From NCBI GenBank assembly GCA_027034965.1, contig JALVWL010000088.1, positions 1-12,970 of the forward strand: a DNA stretch of 12,970 nucleotides. Reading direction: 5' to 3'. Positions 6,338-12,970 of this stretch are shown here, in pieces. Source of the stretch: Candidatus Omnitrophota bacterium. Its GTDB lineage: Bacteria > Omnitrophota > Gorgyraeia > S143-82. The position numbers and the translations under genes are program-made. Under the pieces are notes generated by a model that did no database searches, was not told where the DNA came from, and saw only the letters and a program-made list of their open reading frames with translations. Numbering within the stretch: position 1 is the first letter of the stretch; each line of letters starts with the position of its first letter.

Positions 6338-7629
6338 GGTGGAGATCTGTTGTTTTTTTGATCTTTTTAGCCTTTTTTGTATTCTTCTGGCCTTGCATCA
6401 GTGGGTATGCGAGGCAGATAAGGCTCTCGTTTGAGAAGATTCCTGAGGTTGTTGGAGAACAGAATCTTTCTCTGTCGGCTATGAGGAAGCGGTTGGCCTC
6501 TGCCAGAACAGATGTATATAGGGCTGGCTCGGTCTTTTTGCCTTCTATTTCTGTTGGCGCATTTTATGAGAGATCGCATAATTATCCGATGAAATCTTTT
6601 TCGGATAATGATGGCTATTATATTGAGGTCTCTCAATTGCTTTTTTCAGCGAAAGATTTTGTAGGCTACAAACAGGCAAAGATTGCCTATGCCTCCAAGG
6701 AGGCCTCATACGATTCCCTTTTTCAGGAGTTAGTCTTCCGCGCCAGGAGACTTTTATTGAATGCAGTGGTAACGAGGAAGTATATAAATGCGATTAAGGT
6801 CAATCTCGCTCTGGCGAGGGAATATCAGGCGGTGGTGATGGAGCGATTCGCGAAAGGACAGGCCTCGGAATACGATAAGCTGCGGGCAGAAGAGGAGGTT
6901 CAACTGCTCAGTTATAGATTGACAAAGGCGACAGCTATGCTTACGGATCTGTTGAATAATCTTAAGGTTGTGCTGGGTGTGGACAAGGAGGATACCCTGG
7001 TAATAAGTGATTCCCTTGATTATGTTGGATATAATCTCGATTTGGATACTTTGAAGCGGCTTTTATACACTAATTCTCCTCATTTGAGGGGGAAAAGGCT
7101 TTATAAGGCTCTAGCCGGTATGGAGAAGAAAAAGGCGGCCTTCAGTTTCTGGCCAAAGATCTTTTTGTCCTTTAGGGATGAAGCAGACAAACTAATGCCA
7201 TTCGCCACATCACGCCAAGAATACGACCATTATTCTGTGTTCAGGGTAAATATTAGTCTTCCTATATTTGAGGGTGGTAGGCGGTTTGCTGATCTGCATA
7301 AGGCTGAAGTAGAGTTGGCTGCCAGGGAGGATGAGTATAACGAATATCGCAGGCAGCTTGAATCGGATCTAGTAAGTGCCTATACGGATTGCCTTGCATA
7401 CGCCAGGGAGGTAAGGGCATCTAAAAAGGGGCTCGAGAGGGCCAAGCGACTCTATGATATTGTCTTTGATAGGTATAAGAGTGGTCTTGCCTCTTATATA
7501 GATCTCCTTGATGCCCGTGCGGTTAGATTTAATGCAGAGGTCAATTACCTTTCATCTCTTCAGGACTATTATGGAGCATTATTCAGGATAGAGAGGATTA
7601 TCGGTATGGATGTAAAACAAGGGGAGTAG
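6316..7629 (+). CDS. TolC-type outer-membrane efflux factor
   Basis: This is the outer-membrane channel of the tripartite pump, expected to be a trimeric beta-barrel plus periplasmic alpha-barrel. From ATG 6316 it has 437 residues with a signal peptide: basic MERSFLLRWR, a hydrophobic core to about 26, and a likely signal peptidase I cut after SGYA at about 32. Two OEP-family repeats are visible. The first has VSQLLFSAKD then long heptad helices with AKGQASEYDKLRAEEEV near 179-195. The second has LPIFEGGRR near 315-323 followed by KAEVELAAREDEY and YKSGLASYIDLLDAR-type helix ends. The frame is open back to GTG 6304, four codons earlier, which is the alternative start. It overlaps the end of tetR. 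Cys27 lies in the signal region but not in a good lipobox. Confidence 0.9.
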   Translation: MERSFLLRWRSVVFLIFLAFFVFFWPCISGYARQIRLSFEKIPEVVGEQNLSLSAMRKRLASARTDVYRAGSVFLPSISVGAFYERSHNYPMKSFSDNDGYYIEVSQLLFSAKDFVGYKQAKIAYASKEASYDSLFQELVFRARRLLLNAVVTRKYINAIKVNLALAREYQAVVMERFAKGQASEYDKLRAEEEVQLLSYRLTKATAMLTDLLNNLKVVLGVDKEDTLVISDSLDYVGYNLDLDTLKRLLYTNSPHLRGKRLYKALAGMEKKKAAFSFWPKIFLSFRDEADKLMPFATSRQEYDHYSVFRVNISLPIFEGGRRFADLHKAEVELAAREDEYNEYRRQLESDLVSAYTDCLAYAREVRASKKGLERAKRLYDIVFDRYKSGLASYIDLLDARAVRFNAEVNYLSSLQDYYGALFRIERIIGMDVKQGE

Positions 7630-7631
7630 AT

Positions 7632-8534
7632 ATGTTTCCGTCTAGAGGCAGAACAAGTCTTTTTCCTTTTTTGTTGTTAATTACAATAGGATTGACCTTA
7701 TACGGGTGTAGGTCGAATAAGGAGCTAGTTGGAACTCAAAAGATGGTTGTATTGGATGTGTGTCCGGTCAGGGAGATGGTGTTCGTGGATAAGATAAAGG
7801 TTTCAGGGAGTCTGAAGGCCAGGAGTCAGGTGGCCTGTCTTCCCAAGGCCCCAGGAAAGTTGATAAGGTATGTGGTTAAAGAAGGTCAGGTAGTCAAAAA
7901 GGGAGATATAATCGCAGAACTAGATAGGGATGTAACTGGATTTAAGTATCAGCCTTTGCTTGTAACCTCGGATATAGATGGTGTTGTATTGGAGCTGCCA
8001 CTCGATGTGGGAGAGTATGTCTCGCCCTCTACTCCAGTGGCCTATATTGGTTCGCAAGGGGGTATGGAGTTGACGGTTTATGTCAGTGAAGGCGATCTCC
8101 AACGCGTAAAAGAGGGGGATGAAGTCCTGGTATATATCCCAGGACGGAGTAATCCGCTTTCGGCAAAGGTGGCTGTGGTCTCCAGACGCATTGATCCAAG
8201 ATTTCACAACGCAAGGGTCAGAATCTTTATAGGCGATGGGGCCGGTGACCTTTTACCTGGGATGTTTGCAAAGGCCGAGATTATCATTGGCAGACATAAG
8301 GCACTTGCCATTCCAAGGGAGGCGATTATTAGGCCAGCGGGTACAAATGTGGATTATGCCTTTGTGGTGAATAATGGTAGGGTTGAGAAGAGGATCTTAA
8401 AGATTGGTGGGTTGAGTGGGGATTTCCAAGAGATTTTATCAGGCCTGGATAAGGGTGAACTTGTGGCTGTCAGTGGACAGGGAAAGGTAAAGGAAGGTGA
8501 TGAGGTAGAGACCAGGATTAGCTATCTGGATTAA
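7632..8534 (+). CDS. RND efflux periplasmic adaptor (membrane fusion protein), hairpin-less
   Basis: The adaptor links the RND permease to the outer-membrane channel. A lipoprotein signal ends in LTLYGC, giving lipidated Cys26. The first half of the lipoyl domain is at about 74-98 (GKLIRYVVKEGQVVKKGDIIAEL) and the second at about 113-140 (SDIDGVVLELPLDVGEYVSP). A beta-barrel domain (about 146-218, with LLPGMFAKAEI) and a membrane-proximal domain (about 224-298, with LAIPREAII) follow. Between the lipoyl halves only some 14 residues (99-112) occur. AcrA-type adaptors have the long alpha-helical hairpin there that contacts TolC. At 300 residues it is short for a family commonly of 350-400. The frame is continuous and both lipoyl halves are intact, so the loss looks natural. 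The ATG lies two bases after the preceding stop, with GGGGAG at 7621-7626. Confidence 0.9.
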   Translation: MFPSRGRTSLFPFLLLITIGLTLYGCRSNKELVGTQKMVVLDVCPVREMVFVDKIKVSGSLKARSQVACLPKAPGKLIRYVVKEGQVVKKGDIIAELDRDVTGFKYQPLLVTSDIDGVVLELPLDVGEYVSPSTPVAYIGSQGGMELTVYVSEGDLQRVKEGDEVLVYIPGRSNPLSAKVAVVSRRIDPRFHNARVRIFIGDGAGDLLPGMFAKAEIIIGRHKALAIPREAIIRPAGTNVDYAFVVNNGRVEKRILKIGGLSGDFQEILSGLDKGELVAVSGQGKVKEGDEVETRISYLD

Positions 8535-8557
8535 TTATTAATTAGGAGAATGGCTTA

Positions 8558-11500
8558 ATGGGAATAACGGAATTGGCGGTTCGCCGTCCTATACTAATCT
8601 TGATGTTCTTTCTGGGGATTTTTCTCTTCGGGCTGATCTCTATCCCTAGGCTTTCTACGGATTTCTTGCCTGAGATGGAGCCGCCGGCCGTCTCAGTGCT
8701 TGTACCCTATCCCGGGGCCTCTGCCGAGGATGTTGAAAATGATGTTACCAAACACCTTGAGGATTGGCTCAGCACGGTAGAGGGTCTGGACTATGTTACC
8801 TCTCTTTCCAAGGATAACCTGTCTCTGGTTGTCTGTCACTTTGAATGGGGTGTTGACATAGATGAAAAGGTAAACGATATTCGGGACAAGCTAGATATGG
8901 CCGTTTCCTATATTAAGGAGGATGCACCTGATGCCGAGGCTCCGATAATATTCAGGTTTTCTTCGGCAACGGCGCCGGTTATGTTTCTTACGGTAAGTGC
9001 GGATAGTTCCTGGAAGGAGCTATATCGCCTGGTTGATAAGCAGATATCCGACCGCATAAAGCAGATAAAGGGTGTGGGAACGGTTATTATGTATGGGGGG
9101 CTCGTGCGTCAGATAAGGGTTGAATTTGATTGGCAGAAGATGGCTGCCTATGGGGTCTCTCCATTAGAGGTTGCCAGGCGCCTTGAAGAGGAGAATATAG
9201 ACCTTCCCTTGGGTGATATTAAGCTGGGGCGTCGAAAATATTTCCTCAAACTGCGGGGCAGGTTTAGGGATGCTGAGGAGATAAAGGACCTGATTATAGG
9301 CTATAGCTCTGATAGACCGCTCTACTTGAGGGATATTGCCACTGTCTCTGACGATTTTGAGGAGCCGATTATGAAAGGGTGGGCTAATGGCCGGCCGGCT
9401 GTTGTGCTTATGATTCAGAAGCAGACAGGCGCAAATACAGTAAAGGTCTGTGGTCGTATTCGAGATTTTATAGATAGTATCAGAGGAGATCTTCCATCGG
9501 ATGTGGAGATAAGTATTGCAATGGACAATTCAGAGTTTATATTAAATGCAATCCGAAATCTGACTAATACACTTAAGGCCTCTGCCATATTGGTTATACT
9601 CGTGGTTCTCTTCTTCTTGAAAAGAAAGACCAGCAGTTTTATCATTGCCCTTTCTATTCCATTTAGTCTGATCCTTACCTTCATATTTTTGTACTTAAAT
9701 GGTTTTACCATAAATGTGATTTCTATGATGAGTCTGGCTATCGCCATTGGTATGGTGGTTGACAATGCGATCGTTGTCCTGGAAAATACGGTTCGGCATA
9801 TGGAAATAGAAGGCCTGACAGCAGCTGAGGCCGCGATTAAGGGCGTCAATGAGGTATTTGGTGCAATTCTGGCCTCTACACTGACGACGGTGTCAGTGTT
9901 CTTCCCTCTCATATTCGTAACGGGAATTACAGGGATTATCTTTCATCAACTGGGCAGTATCGTTTCTATGACACTATTTGCCTCTCTTATCGTATCCGTG
10001 ACATTGACGCCCAGCCTGGCGGCACATATGTTGGGCAGAAAAAAGGAGTCTTCGTTATTTGCCCGCATTGGCGATAGGGTAATGGATCTTATAAAGAGAC
10101 TATATTATCCCCTTCTGGAGTATTCCTTGAACAGGCCTGTTAAGCTCCTGTCTCTTATGGGATTGGTATTTCTGTTATCCCTCTTTTTGGTGAGGTTTAT
10201 TGGTACTGAATTGTTCCCTGTGGTCGATACAGGGGATATCCGCATTAACTATTCTCTACCCGAATCTAGCAGATTAGAGGAGACTGAGAAGATTACAAAA
10301 CAAATAATGCACAGGGTTGAAAGATTGGTTCCTGAGGCCAGGACCTATTATTCTTTTATAGGCGAGACCAAACGCGGTATAGGTGTCGCCCTGGGGTTTG
10401 ATCAAGGACCTAACATAGGTGAGGTAAGCATCAAACTCATCGATAAAGAGGACCGCAGGCGCTCTGCTGAAGAGATAGCCCAGGTGCTTCGCCAGGACCT
10501 GGCACGGATCCCTGGGATAGAGAAACTATCGGTTATTGCCACCACTCCGACTCGTCAGATGGTGATGGGTAGCGGGCATCAGATAGAGGTAGAGATAATG
10601 GGTAGAAGGCTGGAGGATATATACGGTATCGCTATGAGGTTGAAGGAGAAGATAGAGGATATAAGGGGTGCTGTGGATGTAAGCATAAGCCAGAAGAGAC
10701 CAAGAGAAGAGCTTATCATCATCCCTGATAGGGAGAAGATGGCCCGTCTAGGTCTTGACAGCGGATCTCTGGCCAGTATCCTCAGGTCGGGTTACTATGG
10801 ACTGGCTGCATCGAAATTCAGGGATGCAGGGGATGATTTTGATATCTTTTTGCGACTTCGGAATGAGGAAAAGAACGACCTGAATTTTATTGGGGATATG
10901 CCAATAGCGTCTTTGAATGGCAGACCTGTCTTGCTCAAGGATATTGCGCAGATAAGCTTCCAGCCTGGTCCAGTTGAGATAAATAGAAAAAACAGGCAGC
11001 GGATGGTCTCTGTAGGGTGCAATACCTTTGGCAGGTCTATGGGAGAGGTTAAGCGAGACATCTTAAAGGTCCTTAACTCTATTGATCTGCCGCCTGGCGT
11101 AAGCATAAACCTGGGAGGGGAGGTAGAGGAACAGAAAAAGGCCTTTTCCAGTATGAGACAACTTCTTATCGTAGGGATTGTCCTGGTGTATATGGTGATG
11201 GCCGCTCAGTTTGAATCCTTCAAGTTGCCGTTTATAATCTTCTTCTCTGTTCCCTTTGCCTTTGTGGGGGTTATAATTGGGCTTCTGTTGACCCGCACGC
11301 CGTTAAGCGTTATGTCATTTATGGGCCTTATTATGATTATGGGGGTGGTGGTTAACAATGCCATTGTCTTGGTAGACTATGCGAATCAGTTGTCCCGTAG
11401 GGGCCTTTCGCCTGTTGATGCAGTTAGGCAGTCAGCCAGGGCAAGACTCAGGCCCATAGTTATGACCTCCTTGACTACTGTCTTTGGATTGTTGCCCTTG

Positions 11501-11635
11501 ACTATGTTCAGGGCCCAGGGAGCAGAGATGTGGCGTGCATTCGGTGTGACCACTGTTAGTGGACTTTCCCTTTCCTTTATCGTTTCGCTTGTGATAATCC
11601 CAGCTGTATATGTTTTGATGCACAAGAGTTCCTAG
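8558..11635 (+). CDS. RND-family efflux permease (AcrB/SwrC-like)
   Basis: An inner-membrane, proton-driven exporter of 1025 residues with the duplicated RND layout: TM1 at about 11-30, a large periplasmic domain to about 335, a TM2-6 block at about 340-490, TM7 at about 528-548, a second periplasmic domain, and TM8-12 from about 868. Landmarks are the FLPEMEPPAVSV segment (36-47), YPGASAEDVENDV (51-63), GMVVDNAIVVLEN in TM4 (398-410), FPLIFVTGITG (449-459) and MGVVVNNAIVLVDYAN in TM10 (928-943). Where AcrB has Asp407-Asp408 and Lys940, this protein has D402-N403 and N933. That pattern is seen in SwrC-like relatives. AGGAGA (8544-8549) precedes the ATG by eight bases. The substrate is not predictable, but the large periplasmic domains favour drugs, lipids or amphiphiles over metals. 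It is the last gene of the operon. Confidence 0.95.
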   Translation: MGITELAVRRPILILMFFLGIFLFGLISIPRLSTDFLPEMEPPAVSVLVPYPGASAEDVENDVTKHLEDWLSTVEGLDYVTSLSKDNLSLVVCHFEWGVDIDEKVNDIRDKLDMAVSYIKEDAPDAEAPIIFRFSSATAPVMFLTVSADSSWKELYRLVDKQISDRIKQIKGVGTVIMYGGLVRQIRVEFDWQKMAAYGVSPLEVARRLEEENIDLPLGDIKLGRRKYFLKLRGRFRDAEEIKDLIIGYSSDRPLYLRDIATVSDDFEEPIMKGWANGRPAVVLMIQKQTGANTVKVCGRIRDFIDSIRGDLPSDVEISIAMDNSEFILNAIRNLTNTLKASAILVILVVLFFLKRKTSSFIIALSIPFSLILTFIFLYLNGFTINVISMMSLAIAIGMVVDNAIVVLENTVRHMEIEGLTAAEAAIKGVNEVFGAILASTLTTVSVFFPLIFVTGITGIIFHQLGSIVSMTLFASLIVSVTLTPSLAAHMLGRKKESSLFARIGDRVMDLIKRLYYPLLEYSLNRPVKLLSLMGLVFLLSLFLVRFIGTELFPVVDTGDIRINYSLPESSRLEETEKITKQIMHRVERLVPEARTYYSFIGETKRGIGVALGFDQGPNIGEVSIKLIDKEDRRRSAEEIAQVLRQDLARIPGIEKLSVIATTPTRQMVMGSGHQIEVEIMGRRLEDIYGIAMRLKEKIEDIRGAVDVSISQKRPREELIIIPDREKMARLGLDSGSLASILRSGYYGLAASKFRDAGDDFDIFLRLRNEEKNDLNFIGDMPIASLNGRPVLLKDIAQISFQPGPVEINRKNRQRMVSVGCNTFGRSMGEVKRDILKVLNSIDLPPGVSINLGGEVEEQKKAFSSMRQLLIVGIVLVYMVMAAQFESFKLPFIIFFSVPFAFVGVIIGLLLTRTPLSVMSFMGLIMIMGVVVNNAIVLVDYANQLSRRGLSPVDAVRQSARARLRPIVMTSLTTVFGLLPLTMFRAQGAEMWRAFGVTTVSGLSLSFIVSLVIIPAVYVLMHKSS

Positions 11636-11650
11636 CCTCCCTTCTATGTG

Positions 11651-11708
11651 CTAATTGGTCTCGATTTCTTTAGAAACTAATTAGTTCCTATGTTTTTTTC
11701 TTTTTTTT
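11651..11708 (+). terminator. Likely intrinsic terminator of the efflux operon
   Basis: CTAATTGG (11651-11658) pairs with CTAATTAG (11677-11684) with one G-T wobble. Inside it TTTCT (11665-11669) pairs with AGAAA (11672-11676). A T-rich run follows at 11693-11708 (T7, C, T8). The stem is AT-rich and there are eight bases between stem and T-run, so it is weaker than a classic terminator. It does lie where one is expected, 15 bp after the permease stop. Confidence 0.5.
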
Positions 11709-11737
11709 ATCTGGTACTAGCCTTGGAAAAAATTTTC

Positions 11738-11766
11738 TTGACTACGTAGAGGTTTAGCCTTATTTT
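11738..11766 (+). promoter_or_regulatory. Putative sigma70 promoter for the exported-protein gene
   Basis: TTGACT (11738-11743) and TATTTT (11761-11766) are separated by 17 bp. The start would be near 11773, giving a leader of about 50 nt. The leader holds a small perfect inverted repeat, AAACAA (11781-11786) and TTGTTT (11794-11799), of unknown meaning. A strong GGAGG (11811-11815) lies six bases before the ATG. Confidence 0.5.
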
Positions 11767-11821
11767 AATAAAGTATTTTTAAACAAGCATTTATTGTTTT
11801 TAAATGATAGGGAGGTTCAAG

Positions 11822-12970
11822 ATGAGGAGGCTATTAAGTATTGTATTAGTTGTTCTTTTTATCTTTAATCAAGTCAGTTATGCAGGATCAGTGATTATTA
11901 GAAGTGGCCAGATGGTTATGCCCCTTGGCGTATCTTTGTCCAGCGAAGGTGATTTAGAGTTCTACTTTGCAGGGGAGCCTTCCAAGAATGAGCGCGATGA
12001 GCTTATTCAGATGGCACTGGATAGCTTTAATACACCCAAGGAGGAGCTGTGGGTAAACCTGTCCGCCGATCTTTCAGATGGAGAAGTTCTATCCTATGAG
12101 CTCTGGAATACTGCATTAGGCAGGTCAATGCTTGAGACAGATGTCCGGCTGAAAGAGAGGGCAAAGGAGATAATCTCAAGTGATCCGCAGTTAATGGACA
12201 TGGCAGATGCGATATTTGAGGAAGGAGATGTTGCATTTCGATGTTGGATAGAGCCGGGAGAAGTAAAGCTGGTGCGGGGAGAAGACGGAGTGGCAATAGA
12301 TGAGACGAAATTGAAGGTAAGGGTAGAGGTGAAGGGGATAGATAATAAGGTAAGCAAGGCATTTGAGAGGAGGCTCTCAAGCATACTGACAGAAGAGGTA
12401 AATAACAGCGAAGTATTTGCAGATGCCCGCCAGACGTTTAATGCCTTTCTATTGGGCAAGTCATTGAGGCAGATGGCAAAAGAGATGGGATATGAAGGAA
12501 TGCTGATGCAGAAATTCAGCACGGGCAGGAATGAGGCCTTCTGGAAGAGGGAATACCTGCTGAAATACATGCGCAGTTATATGGATGAGAAGGGGATAGC
12601 AGGGGGGGTGATTTTGAGAGTGCCCGTGCCTGGAAATAAGGACCCAGAGTTTGGTGGCACACCGATACTTAATATCCCGGGGGCTATTATTAAGTGGTTG
12701 ATGGATAAAGTCCGAAAAGATAAGAAACTTATGAAATTCATTAGCACAGAGGGTAAGGGAGGCAGTAGGGGGCCTGAGTGGGATAAGAGGGGTCCTGGAA
12801 GTATACTTGGCAGAGCCAAAGCGAAGTTGAGGATAAGGAAAGATGATGATGATGAAAGACAGCTTAAGGCAGCTGCATTATTGTTATGGGCGAGGAAAGT
12901 AGATGATGGAGAGGAATACTTACAACGTTATTATGAAGAGCTATATGAAGATTATAAATATCTTACAGTA
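11822..12970 (+). CDS. Large exported protein of unknown function (N-terminal part, cut by window edge)
   Basis: The frame is open for 383 codons from ATG 11822 to the window edge, with no stop. A signal peptide is clear: MRR, a hydrophobic core, and VSYA before a likely cut at 21/22. Residues about 70-170 hold ELWVNLSADLSDGEVL, then WNTALGRSMLETDVRLKERA, then CWIEPGEVKLV and KLKVRVE. EVNNSEVFADARQTFNAFL follows near 192-210. From memory this resembles large hypothetical proteins common in Omnitrophota, with a WVNLSPYE / GRDLLAQDYLLK / VWIVPD / EVN-FA-LRQ pattern. No function is known to me, and no search was possible. The later part turns highly charged (KGGSRGPEWDKRGPG, then DDDDER at 341-346, then Tyr/Glu-rich). 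It has its own promoter and ribosome site. Confidence 0.85.
   Translation, partial: MRRLLSIVLVVLFIFNQVSYAGSVIIRSGQMVMPLGVSLSSEGDLEFYFAGEPSKNERDELIQMALDSFNTPKEELWVNLSADLSDGEVLSYELWNTALGRSMLETDVRLKERAKEIISSDPQLMDMADAIFEEGDVAFRCWIEPGEVKLVRGEDGVAIDETKLKVRVEVKGIDNKVSKAFERRLSSILTEEVNNSEVFADARQTFNAFLLGKSLRQMAKEMGYEGMLMQKFSTGRNEAFWKREYLLKYMRSYMDEKGIAGGVILRVPVPGNKDPEFGGTPILNIPGAIIKWLMDKVRKDKKLMKFISTEGKGGSRGPEWDKRGPGSILGRAKAKLRIRKDDDDERQLKAAALLLWARKVDDGEEYLQRYYEELYEDYKYLTV

Noticed and set aside
9415..9912. 165-codon open frame on the minus strand
   Set aside because: It lies wholly inside the RND permease gene, in a well-conserved TM region. The product resembles no family and has no ribosome site or promoter. 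It is a shadow of the + strand gene.
12094..12570. 158-codon minus-strand frame and its neighbours (12027-12380, 12577-12819) at the right edge
   Set aside because: The + strand frame from 11822 has a signal peptide, a strong ribosome site and family-like motifs over the same bases. The minus frames are Ser/Leu/Pro-rich translations of purine-rich coding DNA.

Overview
The window reads as chromosomal DNA from a diderm (Gram-negative) bacterium of moderate GC, with heavy use of AGG for arginine. The diderm call rests on a tripartite RND efflux system with its own TolC-type outer-membrane factor and a lipobox-bearing adaptor. The partial gene at the right edge resembles, from memory of the family, a group of large secreted proteins common in Candidatus Omnitrophota (OP3) genomes. 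An Omnitrophota-type origin is therefore my best guess, at moderate to low confidence. All intact genes lie on the + strand.

Layout. (1) 1-973: the last codons of an unidentified gene, then tsaD (tRNA t6A synthesis), whose C-terminus is short. (2) About 1050-5557: the head of a division and cell-wall (dcw) cluster. It has a promoter with three TGGAN boxes at exact 10-bp spacing leading into mraZ, then rsmH, ftsL and ftsI (class B PBP). Where murE, murF and mraY would normally follow there is an SDR-type NAD(P)-dependent epimerase, so the cluster is cut short. (3) 5558-5767: a regulatory region with 2.4 copies of a 38-bp tandem repeat, an extended -10 promoter and a perfect TetR-type palindrome over the predicted transcription start. 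(4) 5768-11635: a tight operon of TetR regulator, outer-membrane factor, periplasmic adaptor and RND permease. The adaptor has no room for the usual alpha-helical hairpin. The permease has Asn at two positions that are charged in AcrB. (5) 11636-11821: a likely terminator and a fresh promoter. (6) 11822 to the edge: the first 383 codons of a large exported protein of unknown function.

How the genes work together. MraZ probably represses its own dcw transcript through the boxes at its start. RsmH modifies 16S rRNA, while FtsL and FtsI act at the division septum. The TetR protein probably represses its own operon through the palindrome. When relieved, the operon would supply a complete inner-membrane, periplasmic and outer-membrane exporter of unknown substrate.

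I found no new defence or mobile system, rRNA, tRNA, CRISPR array or insertion sequence. The points most worth a second look are the hairpin-less adaptor, the 38-bp repeat array before the efflux operon, the truncated dcw cluster and the uncharacterised exported protein at the right edge.
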